In this document: in pieces, positions 52,833 to 61,293 of the stretch | Numbering within the stretch: position 1 is the stretch's first letter | Layout: the number at the start of each line of letters is the position of its first letter | Assembly (NCBI GenBank): GCA_034440235.1 | Contig: JAWXBR010000034.1 | Location: forward strand, 1 to 62,914 | Direction of reading: 5' to 3' | Length of the DNA: 62,914 nucleotides | Origin: JAWXBR01 sp034440235 | GTDB taxonomy: Bacteria > Bacteroidota > Ignavibacteria > Kapaibacteriales > Kapaibacteriaceae | Translations under genes and position numbers: made by a program | Notes under the pieces: generated by a model | The model's database searches: none | The model's input: only the letters and a program-made list of their open reading frames with translations | What the model was told of the DNA's origin: nothing

Positions 52833-54021
52833 TAGTCTGCTCACGGCATTGTTGTTATCGGCATTCCTTTTACAGGGGTGTAACGACGCTGAACCTGCCA
52901 TGAGCGCTTATGATTCACATGATGGTGTGACTCTAAAACAGAGTACTGAACAACTTCTGGGTTCTCCCAGCAGGCAAGTACTGTCGCGACAGGGAACAGT
53001 GATGCTACGAATTGGAGCTACTGAACAATCAATAGAGGCGCAGGGTTTTATTGACATCGACCAAAGCAGAAGTAAAACTGTGTCTGCGCGGTTTGGTGGG
53101 CGAATAGAAACCCTTTATGTACGGTACAACATGCAGCTCGTACAGCGTGGCGAAAAAATAATGGAATTATATAGTCCCGACTTACGTACAATTCAGGAAG
53201 AGCATTTATTTATAATCAAGTCAGGCGCAGAACAATCATTGGTCGACGTTTCGAGAGAAAGACTTCGTTTACTTGGTATTACTGGAACACAAGTCGATCA
53301 GTTGGAACGTAACGGACAGGTGGCAACTGCGGTTTCTTTGTACAGTCCTTCCACGGGCTTCGTATACTTCAATGCGCTGGATGCTAGCGATGCAAATATT
53401 TCCGATGCGTCATCAACCAAGAGTGGCATGGATATGATACAGAGTAAAACACGAGGTCAAGCATATCAGACATCTGCTGCTCAAATTCGGGAAGGTGCTT
53501 ATGTAAATGCAGGACAGCTGCTCTTTAGTGTAAACGACTTGCAGCAAGTGTGGGCTCTGGTGTATGTACCTCATGAACACCTTGCGAGTATTCAAGAGAA
53601 TGAATCTGTCGAGATCGTTGCTGAAACCAATCCCAGCAAAATCATGCATGGAAAAATCTCACTGATAGAAAAGACGTTCGAGGAGAGCAGTCAACGTTTT
53701 GTCAGAATCAGAATCGCTCTACCTAATCCTGATAAAGACATAAAAGTTAATTCATTCGTAAGCGCACAATTCGACGTACGCAATAGCAGAAGTATGCAGG
53801 TACCTGCATCGGCTGTGTACAAAACGGGATTAAACACTTATGTATGGGTGAAGACCGACACCACAGCATCAGGAGTCGGAGTCTTCCATTTGCGGAAAGT
53901 ACTTACTGGAGCAAACAGTAATGGAATGACAAGCATAAAAAGCGGAATAACTCCTAATGAAGAGATAGCCAAGCAGGCAGGATTTATGACTGATAGCGAA
54001 ACATACTTAAACGAGGAATGA
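52807..54021 (+). CDS. RND periplasmic adaptor lipoprotein 1
   Basis: A 404-residue membrane-fusion protein of the CusB/HlyD type. The signal peptide ends in a lipobox (LLLSAFLLQGC), so it is probably a lipoprotein of the inner or outer membrane. Barrel-sandwich and hairpin segments are seen (ARFGGRIETLYVRYNMQLVQ, then GVSPSTG-like SPSTGFVYF), and a beta-barrel near 255-345. The region with SDANISDASSTKSGMD is an unusual Ser/Asp insert. It starts inside the end of the tolC gene and is followed directly by a second adaptor. Confidence 0.83.
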   Translation: MSMRMKSGSSLLTALLLSAFLLQGCNDAEPAMSAYDSHDGVTLKQSTEQLLGSPSRQVLSRQGTVMLRIGATEQSIEAQGFIDIDQSRSKTVSARFGGRIETLYVRYNMQLVQRGEKIMELYSPDLRTIQEEHLFIIKSGAEQSLVDVSRERLRLLGITGTQVDQLERNGQVATAVSLYSPSTGFVYFNALDASDANISDASSTKSGMDMIQSKTRGQAYQTSAAQIREGAYVNAGQLLFSVNDLQQVWALVYVPHEHLASIQENESVEIVAETNPSKIMHGKISLIEKTFEESSQRFVRIRIALPNPDKDIKVNSFVSAQFDVRNSRSMQVPASAVYKTGLNTYVWVKTDTTASGVGVFHLRKVLTGANSNGMTSIKSGITPNEEIAKQAGFMTDSETYLNEE

Positions 54022-54022
54022 C

Positions 54023-55228
54023 ATGAAACAACTCATTGTATCGGGTTTAGTTTTTTTGATTCTGTTGCTCGGCGGATGTAAGGACGAGCATGAAGGCCAC
54101 AAAACCATATCGGACAGCTATTATACCTGCCCCATGCACCCGAGCGTGGTGAAAAGCAAACCTGGGGCCTGTCCAGTTTGCAATATGTCGCTGATCAAGG
54201 TTGAAAAAGTTGACAGCGCTCAAAAGGATGATAAAGGCAACTACATCTCTATCGACAAACGCAAACAAGAATTGGCTGGCATAAAAACCGATGCGGTCCA
54301 ATACAGAAGTATTGACCCGACTTCAATCATTCTTGGAACAGTTGCCGTTGACGAAAAAATGAGGCGAACCATCAGCAGTAGAGTAAAAGGTAGAATTGAT
54401 AAACTATTCGTAAAGACAACAGGCAGTTATCTTAAACGTGGGGGTCCATTGTATAGCATTTACAGCGAACTGTTGCTTGCCGATAAAAAAGGGTATCTGG
54501 CGTTACGTGATAAAGTAAAAACAGCAAGCAAATCATCCAACCTCGATCGTGACATGTTGAGCGCTGCAAAGAACAAGTTGCGGTTGTGGGGACTATCAGA
54601 GAATCAGATATCTGAATTGGAAAAGTCGGGCAATCCAAATGCCTTGATCACGTTCTTTTCTACCGAAGAGGGTTATGTAAGTGAAGTGATTATTACGGAA
54701 GGAATGTATGTAGAGGAGGGGAGCCCGCTGTTAAATATTACCTCGTTAAGTAGTGTATGGGTTGAAGCCCAGGTGTACCCAAACGAGTTAACAAAGTCCA
54801 GTACTAGCAGCGTCTTTCGTATCTATTCTGACAGTTATCCGGATGAAGCATTCAATGGCAAACTCGTGTACAACAGTCCTGTCATCGAGGAAGGCAAACG
54901 AGTCCAGTTATCAAGAATTCAGGTAAATAATGCAAAAGGCAAACTCATTCCCGGAATGATGGTATCCGTAAGTCCGCAGAATTCATCTCAGCCAGTATTG
55001 GCAGTCCCTAAATCGGCAGTACTTCTTGAGAAAATGAAAACAGCTTGGGTCAAGACATCTGAAGACACGTTTGAACAGCGCATGGTAGAAACAGGCGCAG
55101 AAAACCAACACTGGATAGAAATTCTGAAAGGGTTACAAGTTGGAGATATAGTAGTGACGGAGGGTTCATATTTGATAAGCAGTGAGTTCATATTAAAAAG
55201 TGGAGCCGGCCAAAGGCATGTGCACTAG
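54023..55228 (+). CDS. cusB: CusB-type RND adaptor with metal-binding N-terminus
   Basis: A 401-residue adaptor lipoprotein (lipobox LILLLGGC). Residues 33-60 form a heavy-metal binding domain, YYTCPMHPSVV and GACPVCNMSL, typical of CusB-family proteins (YHS-like, CPMHP motif). The rest is barrel-sandwich, hairpin and beta-barrel (RVKGRIDKLFVKTTGSYLKR and VWVEAQVYPNE). It probably passes Cu+/Ag+ to CusA and TolC. It starts one base after the previous stop. It is the last gene of the island. Confidence 0.9.
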   Translation: MKQLIVSGLVFLILLLGGCKDEHEGHKTISDSYYTCPMHPSVVKSKPGACPVCNMSLIKVEKVDSAQKDDKGNYISIDKRKQELAGIKTDAVQYRSIDPTSIILGTVAVDEKMRRTISSRVKGRIDKLFVKTTGSYLKRGGPLYSIYSELLLADKKGYLALRDKVKTASKSSNLDRDMLSAAKNKLRLWGLSENQISELEKSGNPNALITFFSTEEGYVSEVIITEGMYVEEGSPLLNITSLSSVWVEAQVYPNELTKSSTSSVFRIYSDSYPDEAFNGKLVYNSPVIEEGKRVQLSRIQVNNAKGKLIPGMMVSVSPQNSSQPVLAVPKSAVLLEKMKTAWVKTSEDTFEQRMVETGAENQHWIEILKGLQVGDIVVTEGSYLISSEFILKSGAGQRHVH

Positions 55229-55300
55229 CAATACGTATCTGTCTGTCCCGTGAACCGGAGCATACAGACCCCTTTATAGCCCCTTTCCAGCCCCATTCCG

Positions 55301-55308
55301 TACCTTTG
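55301..55308 (+). promoter_or_regulatory. -7 element three bases before accD
   Basis: TACCTTTG (TAnnTTTG) ends three bases before the ATG at 55312, with no Shine-Dalgarno between. The geometry matches the elements before yqeY and the SGNH gene and suggests a leaderless accD message. Confidence 0.45.
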
Positions 55309-55311
55309 TGC

Positions 55312-56229
55312 ATGGCTTGGTTCCTCAGAAAAAACAAAAACATTGCAGAGAGTGCGAACCGGGAGATGCCCGACGGACTCTGGACGAAGTGCCCCGAATG
55401 CTCTACGATTATATATCGGAAAGAGCTCGAGGAGAATGCGTTTACGTGTCCGACGTGCGACCATCACTTCCGCATTGGGAGTAATAAGTATGTGGATGTG
55501 CTGATAGACAAGGGCACGTGGACAGAGACGCACAAGATGGTGCGCTCTGGCGACCCGTTGGAGTTTGTCGATACACGTCCGTACAAAGCACGTCTGAAAG
55601 AAGCGTATTCGCGCACCGATTTGCCCGATGCTGTTACAACTGGCACGGGGAGTATCGATGGCGTGCCCGTGTCGTTTGGGTGTATGAACTTCGGCTTCAT
55701 CGGCGGATCGATGGGCAGCGTGGTGGGGGAGAAGTTTGTGCGCGCCGGACGTGAAGCGCTTAAGCATAAGATGCCGTTCGTGTTTATTAGTGCATCGGGT
55801 GGTGCACGTATGCAGGAAGCGGCGTTGTCGCTTATGCAAATGGCAAAGACAAGTGCAATTCTAACTGAACTAGCCTCGAATGGTGTGCCTTATGTTTCGA
55901 TTCTAACCGACCCTACTACGGGTGGGGTGAGTGCTTCGTTTGCAATGCTCGGCGATGTGATTATTGCTGAGCCGAAGGCGTTGATTGGGTTTGCTGGACC
56001 TCGCATTATTGAACAGACCATTCGCAAGAAGTTGCCCGAGGGATTCCAACGTTCTGAGTTTTTACTCGAGCACGGCATGGTGGACATGGTAACTCATCGT
56101 CGTGAGTTGAAGAAAACACTTGCCATTCTTATGCGCCATCTCACGACGGTTCACGGCATCACACCTTCCAAACAACACTCGAATGATTTGCCTCCTTCCA
56201 AACAACATTCGGCTGGTCTGAATGCTTAG
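55312..56229 (+). CDS. accD: Acetyl-CoA carboxylase carboxyltransferase subunit beta
   Basis: With AccA, transfers CO2 from biotin to acetyl-CoA to give malonyl-CoA. The N-terminal zinc ribbon CPECSTIIYRKELEENAFTC-PTC has its four Cys (residues about 27-49), and the crotonase-like domain has SASGGARMQEA and GGVSASFAMLGD. About 305 residues. The extreme C-terminus (PSKQHSNDLP then PSKQHSAGLN) is a 10-residue tandem repeat outside the family core. The 3' end overlaps rocF by eight bases. Confidence 0.94.
   Translation: MAWFLRKNKNIAESANREMPDGLWTKCPECSTIIYRKELEENAFTCPTCDHHFRIGSNKYVDVLIDKGTWTETHKMVRSGDPLEFVDTRPYKARLKEAYSRTDLPDAVTTGTGSIDGVPVSFGCMNFGFIGGSMGSVVGEKFVRAGREALKHKMPFVFISASGGARMQEAALSLMQMAKTSAILTELASNGVPYVSILTDPTTGGVSASFAMLGDVIIAEPKALIGFAGPRIIEQTIRKKLPEGFQRSEFLLEHGMVDMVTHRRELKKTLAILMRHLTTVHGITPSKQHSNDLPPSKQHSAGLNA
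56164..56223 (+). repeat. 30-bp tandem duplication at the 3' end of accD
   Basis: CCTTCCAAACAACA(C/T)TCG begins at 56164 and again at 56194, a 30-bp period. It adds ten in-frame residues to AccD and brings the gene end over the rocF start. Confidence 0.75.
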
Positions 56230-57139
56230 TCCGACACGCATTCGCCTTATTGGATTTCCGATTGACCTTGGTGCCGACCGACGCGGCGTCGATATGGGTC
56301 CGTCCGCCCTGCGCATTGCCGACATCGACCGAAAGCTCGAAGAGCTGGGTTACGTTGTCGTGGACGAAGGTGACATTGTTATTCGAAACATCGAAGTGCA
56401 GGAGCTGAACGACACACACTTAAAGTATTTGCCCGAAGTAGCAGAGATGAGTAAGGTGTTGTGCGGTCGTGTGAAGACCATCCTTGATGAAGGCGACTTT
56501 CCTCTCATTCTTGGTGGTGATCACTCGATGAGCGTCGGGTCGCTTGCTGGTATCGGCGCACATTGTAAAGAACATGATAAAACGCTTGGTGTGATATGGA
56601 TTGATGCTCATGCCGATATGAACACAGCCGAGACAACACCGTCCGGAAATATTCACGGCATGCCGTTGGCGGTGGCAATGGGGTACGGACATAAATCGCT
56701 GACGTCGATCGGTGGCGATTTTCCGAAGCTCGATCCGCGTAACCTTGCCATTATCGGACTGCGTTCGATTGACGCAGGGGAGAGGACATTAATTAAGGAC
56801 CTTGGCGTTGCAGCGTACTCGATGTCCGACATCGACCGTCTGGGTATGCACGAAGTAATGTCGCGCGTCCTCGAAGACATGGCCCGCAGCGTAGACCATC
56901 TGCACATCTCCTTCGATGTCGATGGAGTAGACCCTTCTGTTGCGCCAGGGGTCGGCACTCCCGTGCCTGGGGGCTTAACGTTCCGCGAGACACACATGAT
57001 TATGGAGCTTATCTCTAATATCGAAGCCTTTGGATCGTTTGAGTTGGCCGAAGTAAACCCCATACTCGACGAACACAACAAGACTGCGGTCTTTGCCAGC
57101 GATGTTGTTGCCTCGTGCATGGGCAAACGAATACTGTAA
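56222..57139 (+). CDS. rocF: Arginase
   Basis: Hydrolyses arginine to ornithine and urea with a two-manganese centre. The metal motifs are LGGDHSMS (His), IDAHADMN (Asp-His-Asp) and FDVDGVDP (Asp-Asp). The 305 residues and the C-terminal SFELAEVNPILDEHN fit arginase rather than agmatinase. ATG 56222 overlaps the accD stop region, suggesting coupled translation. Confidence 0.93.
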   Translation: MLSPTRIRLIGFPIDLGADRRGVDMGPSALRIADIDRKLEELGYVVVDEGDIVIRNIEVQELNDTHLKYLPEVAEMSKVLCGRVKTILDEGDFPLILGGDHSMSVGSLAGIGAHCKEHDKTLGVIWIDAHADMNTAETTPSGNIHGMPLAVAMGYGHKSLTSIGGDFPKLDPRNLAIIGLRSIDAGERTLIKDLGVAAYSMSDIDRLGMHEVMSRVLEDMARSVDHLHISFDVDGVDPSVAPGVGTPVPGGLTFRETHMIMELISNIEAFGSFELAEVNPILDEHNKTAVFASDVVASCMGKRIL

Positions 57140-57168
57140 CAGATATCAGACAGGGCAGTTAGCACTAT

Positions 57169-58008
57169 ATGTCAGCAATTGTTGTTGGGCCCTTGGTGTT
57201 TTTTCTTCTAACAAGCGGTCCGCTATTAAGCGCACAAAGTGCGGCCATTGCTTCGTGGGACTCGGTGAAAGCAGGAGAGCGCCTTATTCCTCAGACCCCT
57301 ACACAAACGAAACGTGTCGTGCGACCAACGCGGATTTATGGTGATCTGTATGGAACGTTCGGACGTCATGCGTCTGAGTTCTTCGAGGATTACAGGCGGT
57401 ATCTGGGCGGACCCGCCTCTACGTTTGATGCGCCGCTAGGCGTCGGTGCAGGTGTGAGCAGCTTTCAAATACCCGACATCGGCCTTGGACTTAAGGTGTC
57501 GTACAGCAGAAGTGTAGTTCGTGAGACTTATCAGTTTACATCGGCACTCGACAGAACACGTCCAGATCAGACCACATCACAAAATATGATCGTGTCTGTC
57601 GTGCCCGTGATGGCCACGATAGATTACATACCGATAGACAGGCAATTCTCAACTTACATAGGTGCAATGGCAGGAATAGCGTTTACAAGCATCAGGTGGA
57701 ACGAGGGACTTTCGACGACCACGCTACCGGGTGCAAGACAATCGGGGGAACGATATGACGATTCACATGTATCCCCTGCAGTTGGAGCAAGAGCTGGTGT
57801 AAATCTAGGTTGGGATTCGAGGCCGGATGCCAAGGTTCGTCCCGCATTGTACATCGAGGCATCCTACACCTTCATACCCGTTTCAGCCCCATTGTTCGAG
57901 GAAGTAGCGAAAACACTGCACGGTTCTCCGGCTCGTCTGCGCGAGCCGTATACCATACAGGCAGGAGGTTTTGGACTTCACCTCGGAATTAGTCTGCTTG
58001 TTCACTGA
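57169..58008 (+). CDS. Exported barrel-like protein, unknown function
   Basis: A 279-residue protein with a signal peptide (IVVGPLVFFLLTSGPLLSAQ) and a body of alternating-residue strands (DIGLGLKVSYSRS, FSTYIGAMAGIAF, AVGARAGVNLGWD), ending GGFGLHLGISLLVH. This is consistent with an outer-membrane beta-barrel of 8-10 strands. I do not recognise a family or ligand. It lies between rocF and hpf on the same strand. Confidence 0.6.
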   Translation: MSAIVVGPLVFFLLTSGPLLSAQSAAIASWDSVKAGERLIPQTPTQTKRVVRPTRIYGDLYGTFGRHASEFFEDYRRYLGGPASTFDAPLGVGAGVSSFQIPDIGLGLKVSYSRSVVRETYQFTSALDRTRPDQTTSQNMIVSVVPVMATIDYIPIDRQFSTYIGAMAGIAFTSIRWNEGLSTTTLPGARQSGERYDDSHVSPAVGARAGVNLGWDSRPDAKVRPALYIEASYTFIPVSAPLFEEVAKTLHGSPARLREPYTIQAGGFGLHLGISLLVH

Positions 58009-58058
58009 AAAAATGCCGATCTTTCGGCGTGCTACTCACCAGTTGTTTGAGGTACACT

Positions 58059-58367
58059 ATGGATATCCACATCACAAGTCGTCGTGGAAAACTTAACGAG
58101 GACGTTCACGAAGCTGCCGTAAATGCTGCAAAGCGTTTCGAGCACTATTTTGAAGGCATTATTCGCGTTGATGCAATTATGGATGATGACGGATCGGAAA
58201 AACAGTGTGAGTTTACCGTCAAAATTCCAGATCATTTGGTTGTTGGTCATGAAAAGGCATACGATTTTTCAAAAGCCATTCATGATGCTTCAGAAAAAGT
58301 TGTCCGACAGCTTACAAAAATGAACGAACGTCGTCACGACACACGCTCTTCTATCGCACGTCCCTGA
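58059..58367 (+). CDS. hpf: Ribosome hibernation promoting factor (short HPF/RaiA type)
   Basis: A 102-residue protein with the beta-alpha-beta-beta-beta-alpha fold of HPF/YfiA: MDIHITSRRGKLNEDVHEAA, a central strand region and the C-terminal amphipathic helix YDFSKAIHDASEKVVRQLTK. It binds the 30S decoding centre and inactivates ribosomes in stationary phase. It lacks the long-form C-terminal dimerisation domain. ATG 58059 is preceded by GAGGT. Its stop lies inside a tandem repeat shared with the next junction. Confidence 0.92.
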   Translation: MDIHITSRRGKLNEDVHEAAVNAAKRFEHYFEGIIRVDAIMDDDGSEKQCEFTVKIPDHLVVGHEKAYDFSKAIHDASEKVVRQLTKMNERRHDTRSSIARP

Positions 58368-58462
58368 GAACAGACGCCGACGTTTATTGCACGCCCCTGA
58401 GAACAATCCGACGCCGACGTTTATTGCACGCCCCTGAGAACAGACACCGATGCCGACGTTCA
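58356..58462 (+). repeat. Three tandem copies of the hpf-stop/hprK-start junction
   Basis: Units GCACG(T/C)CCCTGAGAACA...GCCGACGTT begin at 58356, 58389 and 58426 (33- and 37-bp steps). The first contains the hpf TGA and the third the hprK ATG (ACCGATGCCGACGTT). The second reads CCGACGCCGACGTT, i.e. ACG where the real start has ATG. The junction seems to have been duplicated twice. Confidence 0.75.
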
Positions 58463-59463
58463 AGAATGCGACTGCACAGGTAAAAGCCTCGATCACTGTA
58501 CGTGAGTTACTGGACTGTCCGGTCAAACTCACTGTATTGACTGGTGATGTCGGCCTCGACAACACGATCGAGGACAAAAGCCTGCACCGTCCGCAGCTTG
58601 CCCTCGCCGGCTACACAGAGTTCTTTACGTACTCACGCGTTCAGCTCTTTGGCAACACAGAATTTTTCTATCTGCGCAGTCTGCCAGAAGCCGAACGCAT
58701 TAGCGCATTCCAAATAATATGCGGCTTTAATGTGCCGTGTATTGTGTGCGCCAATAATCATGCGCTCGACGACACACTCATCGCGCTCGCACGTGAGCAC
58801 AACGTTGCAGTGCTCGTTTCGCCCTTCGATACAACAAAAGCCACATACCTGCTGGGTGAATTTCTCGACGACCAGTTTGCTCAGCAGGTTAGTGTGCATG
58901 GTTCGTTTGTGGATGTCTACGGTGTTGGCATTCTCTTTACAGGTGCAAGTGGCATTGGCAAGAGCGAGATTGCGCTCGACCTTGTAGAACGCGGGCACCG
59001 TTTAGTTGCCGATGATATAGTAATGCTTTCTAAGAAACGTGAAAGCATCCTCATGGGCACAGGCACAAGCCTTGTGCGTCACTTTATGGAAATCCGCGGT
59101 CTTGGCGTTATCGACGTACGTCAGATGTTCGGCATTCGCAGCATTCGCTTTCAGAAGCGACTCGAGATCATGGTCGAACTCGAGGTGTACGAGCCCACGC
59201 GCGAGTATAACCGCACTGGACTCGAAGAGTCAATCTCTGAAGTCCTCGATGTCGAAATTCAAACAGTCAAACTCCCGATTTTTCCGGGAAAGAACATCAC
59301 CGTTATTTCCGAAACCATTGCTCTGAACTACTTGCTCAGAACCTATGGCTACAATGCCTCGAAAGTGTTTTCCGACAGGCTTCAAGAAGAGATTGCGCGA
59401 CGTCGCGCCAACAAAGCAGCCGATCAACGTCACGTTTCATATTTCCAATCCGATGATGAATAA
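58450..59463 (+). CDS. hprK: HPr kinase/phosphorylase
   Basis: A 337-residue bifunctional Ser kinase/phosphorylase. The N-terminal substrate-like domain is followed by a kinase domain with Walker A GASGIGKS (165-172), the family signature HFMEIRGLGVIDVRQMFG and VKLPIFPGKNITVISE. In Firmicutes it regulates sugar uptake through HPr; in FCB and proteobacterial groups it occurs without a full PTS and probably has another regulatory role. No HPr gene is adjacent. Confidence 0.94.
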   Translation: MPTFKNATAQVKASITVRELLDCPVKLTVLTGDVGLDNTIEDKSLHRPQLALAGYTEFFTYSRVQLFGNTEFFYLRSLPEAERISAFQIICGFNVPCIVCANNHALDDTLIALAREHNVAVLVSPFDTTKATYLLGEFLDDQFAQQVSVHGSFVDVYGVGILFTGASGIGKSEIALDLVERGHRLVADDIVMLSKKRESILMGTGTSLVRHFMEIRGLGVIDVRQMFGIRSIRFQKRLEIMVELEVYEPTREYNRTGLEESISEVLDVEIQTVKLPIFPGKNITVISETIALNYLLRTYGYNASKVFSDRLQEEIARRRANKAADQRHVSYFQSDDE

Positions 59464-59562
59464 ACCATTTCAGATGAATGTGCTACCCGCGATGAATAAA
59501 CCATTTCTGATACATGTACAGCCGCTCATGAAGAAACTTCTTCTCATTCCCGTGTTGTGTCT
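59455..59562 (+). repeat. 36-bp repeats copying the lipoprotein start region
   Basis: GATGAATAAACCATTTC begins at 59455 (containing the hprK stop) and at 59491, a 36-bp period. Read in the frame of the next gene they give MNKPFQMNVLPA and MNKPFLIHVQPL, and the real start gives MKKLLLIPVLCL with the same 12-residue period. The signal-peptide start therefore appears as a third, diverged copy. Confidence 0.7.
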
Positions 59563-61288
59563 CTTGCTTATCTCTTGTGGAGGGGGCACGGATGAAGTCG
59601 CTCTCGGCGGTGCCTCGAGCGACGCCGTAAGGGGCGAACTGATCATTGTACATGAGCTCTCCGACCCAGAAGGTCTGAACCCGATGGTGACGAATGATGC
59701 GAGCGCTCGCGCCATCTTCGACAGGGTGTATGAGAAACTTCTCGACCTCGATTTCAAGACAACAGAGATGATTCCGATGCTTGCCGAGGCACGTCCGACT
59801 ATTTCGGACGATCACCTCACCTACACATTCAAGCTCAAACCCAACACGATGTTCTCCGACGGAAAGCCCCTTACCTCTAAGGATGTGGTCTTCTCGTTCA
59901 AGGTTGTGAAGACACCGCTGATTATAGATGGAGCGTCGCTGCGCAACTACTACATGGACATCAAGGATGTGCGTGCTGTGGATGATCGCACGGTCGAGAT
60001 AACCATGACGCAGCCATATTTCCTTGCAGAGTACTTCCTTGGCGGACTGTGGATTATTCCGAAGCACATGTTCGATCCGAATAATCTTACAGATCAGTTC
60101 ACGTTTGCGCAGACTAACAATGTCGATGCAGCGCAAGCTTCGACGCCTATGCGTGACTTTGCAAACTGGTTTAACACCGCAGAGGTGAAGAAAGACATCA
60201 AACTCAACATCGGCAGCGGTCCGTACGTTTTTGACGAATGGCGCACAAATGAGTCCATCAAAATCAAGCGCAGCAAGACGTGGTGGAACGAAGGCAAGGA
60301 CCTATGGAATCCGTCGTACGCGAACGAGATTCTGTACCGCGTTGTAAACGACAGGTCGGCTGCAGTAACGGCTGTGAAGAACAGCGAACTCGACTTCATG
60401 GAGTACGTGCCGCCAATCAAGTTCGAAGAGGAAGTCGACACGATGCGTACGCCGCACCTTGTGAAGGCAACGTATGAAGGTCAGGTCTATACGTACATCG
60501 GTTGGAACACACAACGTCCGGTGCTGGCCGACAAGCGTATTCGCAAAGGCCTCTCGCACCTTGTTGACCGCGATCAACTCATGAAGCTCATTCTACGCGG
60601 CATTGCAAAGCCAATCAATTCGCCGATCTATCCGCAGAGCAAGGAATACGACACATCCATCAAGGGCATAGCGTTCAACCCAACAGAGGCCAAACGGATT
60701 TTTGCTGAAGCGGGTTGGGCAGACACCGATAGCGACGGATTCCTCGACAAGGTCATCGATGGCAAGAAGACAACGCTTGGCTTTAAGTTTCTGTTGAATG
60801 CTGGTAATGAAGCGCGCGAACAGATTGCCCTTATTCTCGTCGACGAATGTCGCAAGGTTGGTGTCCAAGCCGACATCAAGAAGCTCGAATGGTCGGTCTT
60901 CCTCGAAAACCTTCGTACACGCAACTTCGACGCATATATCGGTTCGTGGGTGAACGATCCCATTGCTTCTGACCCATATCAGCTATGGCATTCATCGCAA
61001 GCAGAGAACAAGGGCTCGAACTATACAAGCTTCAAGAACAAACGCGCCGACGAGCTCATGGAGCTTAACAGAGTTGAGTTCGACGAAGCAAAACGCATTC
61101 AGTACATGCACGAGTTTCAGCGCATTGTTGTAGACGAGCAGCCATATACCTTCCTCTGGATGCCCTTGTATCCTGCCGTATACAACAAACGCTTGCAAAA
61201 CGTCTCGTTCTCCCTAGTACGTCCAGGTTACTATCCTTCGCAGTGGTGGGTACCAAAGTCAGCCTGGAAATACGAAGCAGTACAGTAG
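59528..61288 (+). CDS. Peptide ABC transporter substrate-binding lipoprotein
   Basis: A 586-residue family 5 solute-binding protein (DppA/OppA type). The signal peptide has a lipobox (LCLLLISCGGG). The SBP_bac_5 pattern follows: EGLNPMVTNDASARAIFDRV, YTFKLKPNTMFSDGKPLTSKDVVFS-like blocks, IRKGLSHLVDRDQLMKLIL and the C-terminal WMPLYPAVYN. It would bind oligopeptides or similar solutes outside the inner membrane. No permease or ATPase genes are adjacent. Start ATG 59528 is set by the lipoprotein signal; in-frame ATGs at 59456 and 59492 lie in the duplicated copies. Confidence 0.9.
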   Translation: MKKLLLIPVLCLLLISCGGGTDEVALGGASSDAVRGELIIVHELSDPEGLNPMVTNDASARAIFDRVYEKLLDLDFKTTEMIPMLAEARPTISDDHLTYTFKLKPNTMFSDGKPLTSKDVVFSFKVVKTPLIIDGASLRNYYMDIKDVRAVDDRTVEITMTQPYFLAEYFLGGLWIIPKHMFDPNNLTDQFTFAQTNNVDAAQASTPMRDFANWFNTAEVKKDIKLNIGSGPYVFDEWRTNESIKIKRSKTWWNEGKDLWNPSYANEILYRVVNDRSAAVTAVKNSELDFMEYVPPIKFEEEVDTMRTPHLVKATYEGQVYTYIGWNTQRPVLADKRIRKGLSHLVDRDQLMKLILRGIAKPINSPIYPQSKEYDTSIKGIAFNPTEAKRIFAEAGWADTDSDGFLDKVIDGKKTTLGFKFLLNAGNEAREQIALILVDECRKVGVQADIKKLEWSVFLENLRTRNFDAYIGSWVNDPIASDPYQLWHSSQAENKGSNYTSFKNKRADELMELNRVEFDEAKRIQYMHEFQRIVVDEQPYTFLWMPLYPAVYNKRLQNVSFSLVRPGYYPSQWWVPKSAWKYEAVQ

Positions 61289-61293
61289 TCGGT

